A stretch of 64,000 bases of DNA from Heterobilharzia americana (taxonomy: Eukaryota > Platyhelminthes > Trematoda > Strigeidida > Schistosomatidae). This document shows positions 13,084 through 25,895 of the stretch, in pieces. The stretch is taken from NCBI GenBank assembly GCA_944470555.2, contig OX104127.1, positions 52,318,934 through 52,382,933 of the forward strand, given 5' to 3'. The translations under genes were made by a program, and so were the position numbers. The stretch's first letter is position 1, and each line of letters opens with the position of its first letter. The notes under the pieces were generated by a model. That model did not search any database. It was not told where the DNA came from and saw only the letters and a program-made list of their open reading frames with translations.

Positions 13084-13179
13084 TCACACTTTAGTACTGT
13101 TAATTCCATACTGCAGCCTGATTTTGTATGGTTTCCTATGAATATAGTCAGAATGATAACGTCTTTACTATCTAATTCA
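13084..13179 (+). repeat. 96-bp direct repeat, left copy
   Basis: Matches 14575-14670 over 96 ungapped bases with two differences (G/C and C/T), by direct reading. It begins tcacactttagtactgtt and ends ctttactatctaattca. It is not part of any repeat family I recognise. Confidence 0.9.
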
Positions 13180-13689
13180 CAACTACGTTAAAATTGTTCA
13201 CAAACTACACTTCTGTCAATAAATATATACCCAATTTTCTTGAAACTAACAGAAGCATTCCTAGAAAATTGAAAATATATACTTTAATTGAAACAGTGTG
13301 GCAGAATTTAAATCTGTTTCATTACTTTCTATTCTCACAGAAACGCTGTACTGAACTCTGACATGTATCCATTTCTTAGTTATAACAGGTAAAATCCACC
13401 TTGTAGGGATTTAATTCCTTATAATCAAAACTCCATAGCATTTAGTATATAGAAAAATGTTTCATATTAAAGCTATTTGGAACATATCGCATTTTTTTTC
13501 ACAATAGTTAGTACTTATATAAAGTTGAATCGAAGGTTAACGAGTGATTTTGCGCTTTTCTTGTGTAAAACACTCCACACATTTATCTGCTAAGAATATG
13601 TAATTTTTATGAGGTAACCATATTATTAGATTGATGGGCAGAGTTTTGCCAGATTGCATAATTCGCCTATTGTGTTCCTAGTATACATG
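13180..13689. other. AT-rich DNA between the direct repeats, no gene seen
   Basis: No motif recognised. Confidence 0.45.
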
Positions 13690-13840
13690 TCAAAATGCTG
13701 AATAATTATTTATCCTGGGTGATGGTTGAAGGTGGGATGAAAGCCTGGACGGCGGCTGGATTTTCATCTCCCCTTCAACCATCACTCAGGATAAATATTA
13801 CTCTGCCAAACTACAGGTATTACAGATAGTCAAATGATAA
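13690..13840 (+). mobile_element. tRNA-type SINE tail in a perfect-looking hairpin
   Basis: 13699-13742 and 13761-13803 are near-perfect inverted repeats of about 42 bp (cores atttatcctgggtgatggtt and aaccatcactcaggataaat), separated by about 18 bases that include ggacggcggctgga. The right arm continues into the tail actctgccaaactacagg, shared with the SINE at 14.0 kb. The copy is a SINE tail with an inverted duplicate at its 5' side and no tRNA head. Confidence 0.7.
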
Positions 13841-13984
13841 TCAATATGATGCTCCCCCTCTCTGATTCAGTTAGATTAAAATGGGTATGAGAAGTCGTGA
13901 ATAGGCAGCCTGTGTGTATACGATCAAGAGGTAGGAAAGCGTCATGAATTCACATGGTAGTCGGGCAAAATCCCTGGTGATCGA

Positions 13985-14165
13985 AGTGAAATAAAATTTT
14001 GGTTAGCAATCGAACCTCGTAGTTCAGTTGGCAGAGCACCAGGCCAGTAACCTCGTGGTCGCTGGTACGAATCTGGTCGCGGTTCAGAGTTTTATCTCCC
14101 CTTCAGTCATCACCCAGTATAAATACTAGTTTGCCAAACTACAGCTATCTCATATAGTCAACTGA
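13985..14165 (+). mobile_element. tRNA-derived SINE without ribozyme
   Basis: The head cctcgtagttcagttggcag agcacc is a good A-box region and tggtacgaatctgg a one-off B box. The body ttttatctccccttcagtca and a tail with tttgccaaactacagctatc follow. The spacing between the boxes is tRNA-like. The head could pass as a tRNA gene in a simple scan, but the cloverleaf is incomplete and the SINE body follows directly. Transcription by pol III would be the expected mode. Confidence 0.65.
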
Positions 14166-14574
14166 GAATAATTATTTACAGCATGTAGTTCTTTGTATAG
14201 CACGTGGAGTTTATCAGCCAAAAAATATACCAGGTAATATTAACTGAACAGTTTTACCCTATGCCTACTTTAAATTAATGAAGTTGAAAAGTGAGTCACA
14301 TTGACCAACGATTTCTGTGAGACTTTCTTCCTTTTTCAGTACAGATGTATTTTGCACAGAAAGTCAGTTTATCAGTTTACCTGGAGTAAACTGCCCTTAT
14401 ATATTAGCTTTGTACGTCTATGCGCGTAATGTTGTCAGATGTACATTCACTTGCAAAATGCTTTCATCGTGTTTTTTTTATCAGTTATTTGAAGACATTT
14501 TTCATTCTATTAGATAAAATTTATGCCACTTTCACTCTATTCCTTGTCAACTTTCGATATCAAGCTCTGTTTTA
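14166..14574. other. AT-rich DNA, no gene seen
   Basis: Two overlapping short plus-strand frames (14317-14517 and 14420-14632) have no recognisable domain. Confidence 0.4.
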
Positions 14575-14670
14575 TCACACTTTAGTACTGTTAATTCCAT
14601 ACTGCAGCCTCATTTTGTATGGTTTCCTATGAATATAGTCAGAATGATAATGTCTTTACTATCTAATTCA
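14575..14670 (+). repeat. 96-bp direct repeat, right copy
   Basis: Second copy of the 13084-13179 sequence, 94 of 96 bases identical by eye. The copies are 1491 bp apart, start to start, and enclose both tRNA-type SINEs. Confidence 0.9.
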
Positions 14671-17600
14671 GTTATCTCTTCAGTTTATGATGAATCTAGA
14701 AACAAGATAGGATCGAGTAAAATAAAACGAACCACTAACAAGTTCATTCAGTAGGAGAAAGATACAGTTTTGATGACACTTTCCATTAATCAGTTAAGAT
14801 CAAACTAGACATAGAGAACTGCTAGTTAAGGCTACATTCCTGATTAATTTACACCAGTAGGTTGTTGAAAATCTTATAAAGTTTGACAAGTAAGATGTTT
14901 GATATTTTTCTGGATATATTTAGTACATTTAGGGCTATTAATTCTCATAATTTTTATGTGAAAACAACACTCTGTTAATGAACTATGTTATGCAATTTAG
15001 AAATAATCAGTTATTATCATTTACTTTTTAGCTTCATGAAAACAGAGTGCTAGTCATATCCAGAAAATGTTTTATTACTAAGGAGACCAAAATGAAACAG
15101 AACATAAGGTGATCAGTTTGAAAAGTACAACTATGTTAAATGTTCTCCCTTCCCAGTAATGAAGAAAAGAAACATTCTTTAACTTTTATACCTTCTGTTT
15201 GAAAAAATAAGAATCAGAAATTTTTTTTTCATTAAGGTAAAGCGGATGGATAATAAAGATAGGATAGAAGAAGTTCTACAAGGATACAGAAATGAAAATA
15301 CTGTAGATTAAACTAAGTTCTTAGAATGAGGTATACAACAGAATATTACCAACACTATAAAATATTCCACTTGGCCTTGATTCTTTCCAGTGATTAGTCG
15401 TGAAAAGATTAATATATATTTACGTTCAAGTCATCGAAACCCAAAGATTTGATGATTATACTAACCAAGCTTATCACTGAAAAATACTTTAGGACTCATA
15501 AACACTAGGTATAACTTGAATTTTTTCAACTAAATATTGGCAATACTAATCAGCCAAGTATTGGTCATAGTTAAGCTGACCTCATGAACATCATATGATA
15601 TAACCATCTTCAAGTCAAATATATTTACCTTAATGGTGGATCTGCGTATAAATTTGTGGAGGATTTCTTTCGAAGGTAGTAATGATATTCCACAGCATTT
15701 CGTTTCATTTTTAACATAATACACTTCATCAGGTTAACAGCTATCAAACCTAGTGAAGTGATCACTAGCTGGCAAAATATAATCATCATTACAAGATTAG
15801 GTTCATGTTCATAGGATGTACTGGTTGGTGAAAGAGATATGCTTTCAGACAAAACGGTAAACAGAATAAGAAGTTATATATGGCTTAAACGTTTAACTTT
15901 CATTTAGATCACTTGTAACAGTACTCAGTGAGATATAGCTTAATTACTCTGATTCTTAAAGGAAAAACATTCCATATTTTACAGATCTAGAATATCAGCT
16001 GAATCAACTATAATATGATATTAATGTATATTCAGATTATACACAACACAGTCACTTCTTTTGAAACACATTTTCCTAACCGCTTCTAAAAGAAGTGTAG
16101 CTGATTGTTGCTTTATGCACTTACTCAAAAAACTTCACCGTAAAAAATCTAAATTTAGCTGTATGAATGAATGAATTCGTTTAACAAATATACACATATA
16201 TCTGCCTACACGTTTTCGGAGAACGATTGGTTTCAAAGTTCTGTTCAATGTAAACTTACATCAGTTGTGATACAGTTGAAAACCAGATGTTTTGTCCTAG
16301 CATGTTATTGTTTAACTGTGAGCATCTGGTACCCAACTAGGGATCAAGCCACTAACATTAGGTTCCGTTGTCAGTACGTTATCATTTAATCACTGGTTGG
16401 AAACTCAATGCCCTACTGCTTTTATTCTACTCACTTCAGAAAGCGTGAACCATTTGATTCTGACCAAGTTTTTGAACGTCGCTGTTCCTGCTGCTAGACC
16501 TAGCTTCATGACTTCAACATTTATTAAGGTCGTTGTTACAGACTGTTGAATAGTTCACTACCAGGGCGCAGAAGTTACTCAATACTCTTAGGTTCTCAGT
16601 GGTTCTTTAACTCATTTTAGTCCATGATGAATATCTTCATGAAATCTATTTGTAAATTGTATAGATAATGAATTGCATTAGAATGACCAATATAAACTAT
16701 CTCAATCAAAACGTTAAGCTACATCGAAATACACATTGACAACAATTTCTGAGAATCTTGCAGTTGACTGAAAACATTTCTACAAGCAGCAGATTTTACT
16801 TTACAAAGAAGAGCTTTTCTTTGTGTGTGTAACCGCCTATGAGCATTGTACGAAGTTACTTGTCACTTAGACCTCGTGTACAAAGCACGATGGCTTACAT
16901 CTTATGTCTACAAACCTTCCGGTGTCTAAAGTACTGGAGAAGGAAATAATCAGTCATTTAGTTTTGATCGTCAAGCACTTTTCGAAGGTCACCCGCACGG
17001 TCTTTATAAGTGTCATTAGAATCACACCCTACAGAAAGTGTACTTTTTTAACAAGTGGTCATCTGAGAAAGATAATTTCTTCACAAAGAAAGCACATTTA
17101 ATGATATCAGAGTATACTTAAACAAACAAAGGAAACTATTGATGATCAGTTCATATTCACCATTGGTTATGTTGTCATTCATGGAATTCTAGATATCGCT
17201 GAAAAATGTGAACACCCTATTTGTGAATACTGATGCTGCTTGATGGAAGGAAGGTACTAATTCTTGTCAACTTCACTATCCTTTGATTTCACACTAAAGT
17301 TCAAAACTATGACCATCCCTCTTCAAATGTGTTGTTTGTCTCAGATGCTTGAATACACACTCCTACATACTTATATGAGTTCCAACAGAACTTCTCTAAG
17401 ACATATGTTTATTGGTCGTTCTCTTCTACAAACGTGATTACTGTTGTTTCATAGTCTTCTATTCAGTTTTCGTTGTTTCAATTTGAAAACCGTAATATAT
17501 ATACATATATTTATGCTTCTTTATATTGAACTACTTTTGTCAAGAAGATCAGCTAAACACTATTTCTAGATGATTCAATTCATATTAACAAGTCTTTCTT

Positions 17601-17940
17601 TATAAAACTCTAAAGCTGCAAATCTGAGGGTTTTGTAGCATTATTAAAAAGGAATTCCAAATCTGTTTTTTTGCTAAAGCTTTCATGAATCTCATTTTTA
17701 ATTCACTTCCTTTAGAGGCAACTTCAGTACACCATTTTTCCAAGGTAAACACTGACTATTTGAAAGGATAATAACATTGTACTTCCACGTAAGTCAGGTA
17801 TGCCAGATGTCAGTTTTAGGACTGGCGATATAATTTTTTTATTTTTGAAAGATATAGAAAAACAACTTCTACCTGTGTTCGAATCTTATCCGGGTCCAAA
17901 ATTAAATGGGAAAAACTTAAGAAACGACACAGGATGATCA
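14671..17940. other. AT-rich DNA with one exon candidate
   Basis: Only the minus-strand frame at 15629-15852 stands out; the rest shows no recognisable repeat or coding signal. Confidence 0.4.
15629..15852 (-). CDS. Candidate exon encoding a membrane segment
   Basis: The best candidate for a real exon in the window. The minus-strand frame is open for about 75 codons and runs straight into a strong donor, AAG then GTAAAT (exon end at 15629). Pyrimidine-rich acceptor contexts occur upstream, before CTGAAAG (near 15843) or ACCAACCAG (near 15820); I cannot choose between them. The product has a Ser/Thr-rich start (SISLSPTSTSYEHE), about 25 hydrophobic residues (VMMIIFCQLVITSLGLIAV and following), then a basic stretch (KMKR, LRKK), which is the positive-inside pattern of a single-pass membrane protein. 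I recognise no family and found no partner exon. Confidence 0.35.
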
Positions 17941-17944
17941 AGTG

Positions 17945-18310
17945 ATCTGAACTAATCTGGCTGTATGAGCTGAATTTGTCCGGGTACACCAGTGATGAGC
18001 TGATTCAGCTCCAAATGAGCGAAACAGCTGTCTGGTATTTAGATCACTCTGATCTGGCTGGTGAAATACTTCAGATTAGTATGAGTGAAGTTTAAATACT
18101 CAAGTTGTTCAGTAGTAGTATTATTCACTATTTCATGCCACTTTTGTGTCAGAGATTACATCTTGTGATTTGGACTCACTGTTTCCCATCGGAAACCTTG
18201 TTGACATCACCGTTGAACAGGTTAAAAACTACTCAGCTGTGAAAAGTGTCGACGTGGATCGTGCAGTTTGCAAGTCTTTTGCAAACTGATCGTTCTGTTC
18301 GAGTCATTTT
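17945..18310 (+). repeat. Ribozyme-related repeat, third family, copy 2
   Basis: Block A (17945-18125) contains a clearer hammerhead-like fold than copy 1. Stem I is ACCA with TGGT; the core is GTGATGA, which may be CTGATGA that lost its C; GAAA is present; stem III is ACAG with CTGT and the cleavage context is GTC. The stem II arm holds a second hairpin, agctgattcagct. Block B (about 18200-18310) with tttgcaagtcttttgcaaac comes after A, the reverse of the order at 2.5 kb. Confidence 0.5.
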
Positions 18311-20949
18311 AATATGTTTACCTTTCTTGTATTATTATCTTCATTACTAGTATCGTTCACACCATTTAATATAACTATTACTGCTAAAAATGTTATAGAG
18401 GGGTTTATTAGTATTACAGCAATACATACTGAGAATCCCAAGATGTTACCTCAGTATAGTTTAAGGTGAATTTTATATTCGTTATTACTATCGATGTATC
18501 AGTATTCTTAATTTATGAAAACATGCAGCCTTCTTATATGTGTGTATGCATGATATGTAAATCGAGAAAATAACTATATCATTTAATTAAGGTTTAATAT
18601 TGTCCCAGTATGTTTGGAAAGTCAAAACAAAATATCCTGCTGAAGAATTTGTGGTGTGTAAAGCAAAATGCTGAGCAAAATCTAATTTTGAATTTCCAAG
18701 CTGGCTGCTACTATAAGAAAATTGACTTGTATAATGATTAAATCAGACTCAGCACTGAAGTTCTTCCAGGACATTCGTAGGAACTACGAATTTAATGTTT
18801 ATAGTAGACTGTGTAGTTTATCCAGACTTCGTGATTATAAAGTTTGTCTAACCTTGTTTTTAAAAATGTTGTTTAATGTTAAAATTAAAATTGTTTTCTT
18901 GGAAATGTGGTTAGAATAGCAGAAATAAGCAGTCCTGCCTATCAGTAAACTAATTCAATTAGTGCGGACTCCGGTAAATAGATGCTTTTCACTGCTAGGA
19001 TATTGTTTCAGTAATAATAAAAGTACTTTCCTATAGGGATACTGTTTACAGAAGGGTTTGATAACTATTGTGTAAATGGTAAAATACTGAGTGGAGAAAT
19101 TATATTCTCTATAGAGTTAAAATGCCTAACTGGTTTACGCTACTCACCAGGTGGATGAATTTCGTATATCTGTAATAAACTGAATGAAATTTCAGTAGGC
19201 AAGTCGATATGATTCGTCACTTAATAATGATAGAATGAAAACATTCGGCGACTCTTAAATAAGCGTGATGCAGTGGTTGTATGATATGCTTAGGACTCCA
19301 AGATTTGTCAGCCACTTAATGGTCACACCTAAAATACCAATTATCGCTCTGTGAGTGAAGGAGAGTAAAATGAACAGGAATTTAGATAACAACTAGCGAA
19401 CGGCACCTACGCTGTGTGAATGAACTGCCGAGATTCTCATCTCCTATTAGATATCTGATAGCTGTAATATGCACTGCGGAATGAGACGTGTTGTTTTTTC
19501 TGCCTTTCGAACTACCTCAGTTATGACTGGGAGGAAAGTGAACTAAGACCAACCATTACACATAAAATTCCCTATTCAGCTGCATGGTCATACAGAATAC
19601 ATTCAGCAATCTATTTTATTGTTATAAGTGCATCTAGATAACATTGGTTGCTCCTACTTCGCTCGTTTTACCTTTTTACACATAATATGTCAAGGACACA
19701 TGAACAAAGCTCTCTTCTCCAGTTGAAGTTTTGGTGCCTGAGAAAAACCCTTAGCCTTTTATGTAGACTATATTATCTTCCATTCATGCGACATGCAGGC
19801 AAAGAAAAGACTCATAATGATTACATCTATTACAAAGTGGTATTATAGATTACCCAACGAAACATCTAGTTTCTGAACAACTTTGAAGCGAATAAATCGA
19901 CGAGCTACTATATAATGCCTCATTCAAAATTAAGATAACTGAAAAACACCACTCGTTTCAATCACGCAAGAGGTTGATTAAGGCAGGACTGAACAAGCAA
20001 TAAAATGATCTTATAAGCTACCTGTGGTTTCCTCGCAAATTAGCATTGCAATGTCAAGTATTCACTATATTAAAGCAAGATGCTTCGAACGGCTTTTCCT
20101 TCAACATTACACAGCTTAAAATCAGCTGTCAAACAGAAATGACAGGCTTTGTTTAACCGCGGTGAATTATTATTATTAGATTAAAGAATGCATTTTAAAA
20201 AAATTCAATTTTTTTCAGTCAATTTGTGGTACAATTTGCAATCCTCAGCATGATATTGCAACAACAACAAAAGACATATTGGTAAGCAGAATATTTTGGG
20301 AATGCGTTAGAGTTTCTTGAAGACACTGTTGATTAATATTCACACTTAAAAATCATTAAACCGATTGTTATAATTCACAATCGAAACACAACAAACATAA
20401 TTGGTATGGTAAATTGGAGAGATATGCTATAGTGAATCATTACTTTAAATAAGATCCTTGTATCATATTGCTGATTGTCTGGATGTCACAGTCAGATGTT
20501 CTTGACACAGTAGACACTTTGATTTATTTTCTTATAATAAGCGCATGAGTTTGTTCGAATGTTTCTCGAGCGAATCTATGAATTCCTATTCTGTTATTTT
20601 GTCAGGTAAATCGATAGAACCAGTAAAATAATTAGGTTCACGAGGACTACATTCTGAATTGATGAATACATATTACACCAACATCTAATGTCCTCAGTCT
20701 AAACAGAGACTCGTTTCTACCTGTTAGAAACAACGATCATTACTGGCTTACACAATCAATCCTCTTGGTTATTTCTAAGTCACTCCAATTAGGTATTATA
20801 AAATCATTCCAAAGAATTTGTTTTTTCAACGACTTCGAACATAAAGTTACTCCCAATTAGGTGACTGTCAATGTTGGTGGTTTATTCTTCTTTTTGTGGT
20901 TATGAAGCACTTGGTGATGACTACCACTAATTTTTTCTTCGAAAATTAT
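18311..20949. other. AT-rich DNA, no gene seen
   Basis: Short frames at 18722-18919 and 19648-19848 have no recognisable domain. Confidence 0.45.
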
Positions 20950-21640
20950 ATTTAATTATTATTATATTATTAGTTCCTTGGGTTCCTAATAGAACATGGG
21001 GCTTCAGTAGCACGTCTCCAGTGACCTCTGTTCTCTGAAATCTTTTGAATCTGGCTCCACGACAGTCCAGAAGCTCTCATTTCCTCCACGCACGATCCCC
21101 TCCATGTCACCCTCGGACGTCCAACTCGTCGCTTCCCATAGGGATTCCACTCGAGTACCTGGCCTGACTCGTGATGTCCCAGTCGGCCTTCTCAGTGCAT
21201 GTCCAATCCATCTCCACTTCCTCCTGCATATTTGTTGCGTGATAGGTTCTTGGTTGTTTCTTTCCCAGAGTTCCTTGTTGCTTATTCTTTCTGGCAATCA
21301 TCTGATCTTCAGTAGCGAGCCAACGTAGGCAGTTATTGTCGAATGTCTGTAGTCTGCTGGAAATGCCTATCGTAACGCGCCAAGTCTCTGAACCACCTCA
21401 CAGAAGCACTGATTTGACGTTGGTGTTGAAAATCCTGATCTTGTTCCACATGCTGGTGCAGAAGATCTCCATACTGGCTTCAGGCTAATGAACGCCTGTC
21501 TTGCTTTTCCGATTCTGACTTTGACATTCTCGTCAGTGCTGTCTGTAGTCGAAACAGTACTTCCTAGATAGTGAAGGAGGTTACTTCATTTAAGTTTCTC
21601 CCCTTGATGGTGATTGGAGTTTGTTGTTGTTGTTAGTTTT
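20950..21640 (-). mobile_element. RTE-clade LINE, 5'-truncated 3' end
   Basis: On the minus strand this is the end of the RTE polyprotein: after the RT core, residues resembling RRKWRWIGHALRRPTGTSR (about 21230-21170), then HGE-type linker residues and a terminus matching the 35.8 kb copy. The reading frame is split by small indels. The 3' end is followed by a TAATAATATAATAATAA-type tail (20950-20980), as expected for RTE elements, and the 5' end breaks off near 21630. The copy cannot encode a working enzyme. Confidence 0.85.
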
Positions 21641-24600
21641 ATTACTGTTTAAGTGTAATACCGTTTTACTGCCAAGAACATTACACAATAAGTTAATTAT
21701 TCAATATTAACAGCCTTCTACATTTTATTACTCCTGGTTTATATGGGTGAAAAAGTGTGCGTTTTGCTCCTTTGTATCTACATTCCAGCTCAGTCATCTA
21801 TGGGAAACAGAGGAAAACAAGGTAAAAAACAACGATTTTTTGAGGGTTTTAACTCGAAGAATTTTTATATATTTTTGATGAAAACTATGTTATGATTTTA
21901 TTGTTCTGTCATTTCAACAATCTTCATGATGTCATTGTTTAATACTAACATTCTTGTCTAAAGTGAACTCACCTGAGACATCATCATCATCGCCAACACT
22001 GACACCGTAAAGATGATCATTACGTCTGTAATGTAGACTGAGAATAAAAACTTGTCAGCTCAAGTGTTTGAATAAAGTTGTTCTCACTGATTAAAAATGT
22101 CTCACATCTGAATAATGCATAAAAGTCTGGGAAGTTGAATATTTCAACCTTCCTCTTGTCAATACTAATTGTGCGTGTTTACATTTGTCATACTGTTATT
22201 CATACTTTTCCTGTCTGACTTTATTTCACAGAAAGATGATCGTGTCAAACAAATCAGACACTTTTGTATATCTGAAAAAGTTGGTTTGCTTTTTTAGGTA
22301 AATACGATTAGGAAAATGCTTATCAAATGGTAGTTTAGTTTTATTCCACAAAGATCTGAAGTCCAACTAAGTAGGACCTACGCTGTACAACATATATAAT
22401 GTATTGGTAAAGAGTTCCCACAAAAAGTACAAGTTTTTATTTTTTCTAAAGAATTCACTTCACTTATTTTGGAATAAAACATCGTTAGTTATTGTTATGA
22501 TAAGTGCATTACTTGATAGTTTGAGTTCCATAAACAGACTCTATCTGAAACTTGTTTTGAAATAGGATGTTCTGCTTTAAAAAGAGGAACAAAGAAACGA
22601 TACTCCGCCTAGCGTTATGGTTAACCTTATGAATAATGCAACCGAAACTTTGTCTGTCAGTAATAGATGTTGGACATATTTATGCGGGGTCAAACCTAGA
22701 TTTAGGCGTTCTACATCTTCACACTGCTAAAAATGAACCCCTGTACTTACTTACTGGTCACTGGAACGTGACCTCTGTCATGTTGTACATTTTTGTATAA
22801 CAATTGTATCAAATTTCTCACCTACTTCTTGTTTCATACAAGCTAAAAGATAATTGATTTCCGTTCGCTTTGTTTGATTCTAGACGATTAAAGTCAGTTA
22901 GAGAAGAGTCAAAGTGACCAGTTTTCATGCTTCTTGATACTCATGAGCACAGCATACTTGCAACTTAGTGTAGATAATAATGAGTTGAATGTAAGAATCT
23001 GTATGACACACTGATAAGGTCAATGAGTCGAAGCTGCAGTTTATTTGCTGTTACTGACCTCTCATAAAACTAGATTAGGTAATGTAGTGGGTCATTAGGA
23101 ATCAAACAAAGTTTTCAAGGAATTTTTAACGAAGTAGCATTGGCTAAATTTGGCCGAAATGGCTGGTTTTCCAGACTGTTTGCCACGTTAAGAACTTGTT
23201 CAGTAGAAGTAAAAGAATAGTTTGAGTGGAAAACTCGACATTTTTTATTCTAAACTGGATATTCAATCCATTCTGTGAATGCCAAAGTAATCCATATATT
23301 ATATAGAAAACCCGATGACAGGAACCTGTAGTTTTGATGAAACAGCAGAACCTCTAAGGTTCCAGATACTCTTTACGATTATAAAAAATCATGAAACCTA
23401 CAAATATCATCTCTATAGCTGAAGAAAAACTAGACCTAGTTGAAATAGTTTACGCAGTTAAACATCTCTGCACACTATCCGAGTCACATAAATATTTGGT
23501 TCCGTGTATTCATGGCACATTTGTAGTGAAAGCCTCTCTCCCATTAGATGAAAAAATATGGTAGGCGTATTTGATCAATTAATGAACTTCATAATCATTT
23601 TTACGTTACATTCTAATAAGTCTGGTTAATGTCAGCAACACATTTTGTGACCTACTTTATAGAGAAATGAATAGACAACACTTAGCGATTAGAGACAAAC
23701 TAAAAGTTTCTGATAAATTATTCAGTATTTACGTTATAAGAAAGCACAGTTCAGTAAGTACCAATTAGTAGTGAAAGCCTCCATATAATTCCATAAACAG
23801 TCCAAGAAATTATGATAGAAGGGCATTTATTAGGCGTTTGAAAAACACCTGATTAACTAAATTTTTAAGTGTTACTCATAAAATATGTTAGAATTCACGG
23901 ATATGAACAACAAGTAGTAGGAAATGAAAGTAGTCCAGCAGTAAAATTTTATGGAAGATTCCTAATTATTGATAAGTTATGCATTGACATTTCAAACATT
24001 TTCGATATATGTGACTGTGAAAGAAGCGGGAACTCATGGAGTAGTTTTAAAATTTCATAGAATTTTAAAGTATACTTCCTGATGCATTTTATGTTATATC
24101 ACAGAGTGTAACATATATATTTTTCTAACCCACGGTGCTTAGCAGCGATATACGTATCACAGGCTGTGAAAATTTGACCAATAAGCGGTGATAGAAAAAC
24201 TGCGGTGCACTGGTATTTTGATGCTAGAAGATGGCTTTCAACATGTGAAATATCTTGCTTGATATGTTTTTCATGCTTGCTGGCACTCGTCAGCAAGTTG
24301 TGCCGTCAACAGTGAAGAGATTTTTATTGTTTTTATTCGAACTTGTGTCATTAAATGATCAATTCATGGAGAGAATAAATGATCAAATCATCCTCCGTCA
24401 AACTGGATTATGGGCACGAATTAATCACTACTAAATTACGTTAGTTAGAATGGTCAAAGCAACAGCTGTTGCATTATGAGTGCGGATATGCATTGCTGAG
24501 TGACTCGATTCATCATAGATCGTTGAGAAATGTAAGATAAAACCTCAGTTAACAAAAGACGCGAACCAACAAGTTAAATAATGTTCTATTCATTTTATTA

Positions 24601-25895
24601 TGACATATTACAGTCTACCGTGTCGGAATAACTGCTGACACCAAGTACTGTTACTCTGACTAAACTTTAGGTGATAATTGTCAGGTTGCATTCTTCACAA
24701 TCGTACCCAAGAAAGCGTTTAACGGTTTGATGATTTCCTCAGTGGTCAGTGTTTTCTCCAGTTTATTTTAATATCATAACAGTAACTTTTTGATCTTACT
24801 TCAAAGTTTAGTCGTCGAGGTTCTCGTTAAGGTTTCCTCCACATGTTCACTCCCTTTTGAGAATAAATTATGAATATTTAATACCCATTCATTATGTTGG
24901 ACAACTAGACATGTCTGAAAATACTATCCTATAGGTACTGTCGAACTACTTGAAGAGTTAGATATATATTAAAATTTCTGTTTCCGGTTTGTAATTATCA
25001 GGTAACCAAGCGGTAAGCATTTACAACGGCAGAGAGAAAATTATTTAATCAATGAAGTTTGCTTTCATTGAGCGTTAATAAAGAAGTTAATGATGAATGT
25101 GCAGGAAAACCCATAATAACATCCATTTTCGTTACTTCCATATTTGTGCTAATAATATGTGTTTGAAATTTATCTTACCAGTTCAGTTGACTCTTTGAAA
25201 GAAGACGGTTGCACAGCTGACCATCCAATTTGGCGACTTAACTAATACTGAATAAGTCATATTCCATTTTTTAAAAATCTAGTTTACCTATGATTTTTTT
25301 ATCATGTTACATCTACTTGTGTGGGAGTCTTCAAATTCTTTCAAAGATCTGCGTGTATATCCATGGTGTGAAAAGTGACTCTGCCTGCGAATTATCTGCA
25401 AGCGATGGGGATTTAGACACAGTGAACTTGTAAGTGAAACAATGTTACTTAGATGAAGTCAGTCGGCGAGATGATTTGCTTCACCTTAGAGTCGCATTTT
25501 GCTCATTTGTCAGCGAGGTGTATAAGAGACTTCGATGGAACTGATATTCCATCTGGGGTTCAAACTCCAGCAAAAATGTTACTGGCTATTTGAGTTGACT
25601 TGCTGAAAGACAGTCGGTGGAATATGGATAATCAAATCCAGATCTTTTACTGTAATTGATTACGTTATACTGCTAAAAGTTGACCAACTGATACTTTGTC
25701 TGAATTTTTGATCCCCTACGATTTCCCACTGTTCATCACTTTCTTAAAAATCACTGACGATAATTTGAATAGGTGATGGGTCAAAATTACAGATGCATCG
25801 GTGTAATTTCCAGTTTTTTTTACAGACTTTAGCATTTAGTAAGACTGACCAACAAACAAAACAACGAACAATTTATGCAATTTTCATTCTCTTGG
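21641..25895. other. AT-rich DNA, no gene seen
   Basis: About 4.2 kb with only short chance frames (for example 23869-24060 plus, 24099-24296 minus) and no repeat family that I recognise. Confidence 0.45.

Noticed and set aside
13995..14070. tRNA gene
   Set aside because: A- and B-box-like sequences are present, but the acceptor stem does not close and a known SINE body follows directly.
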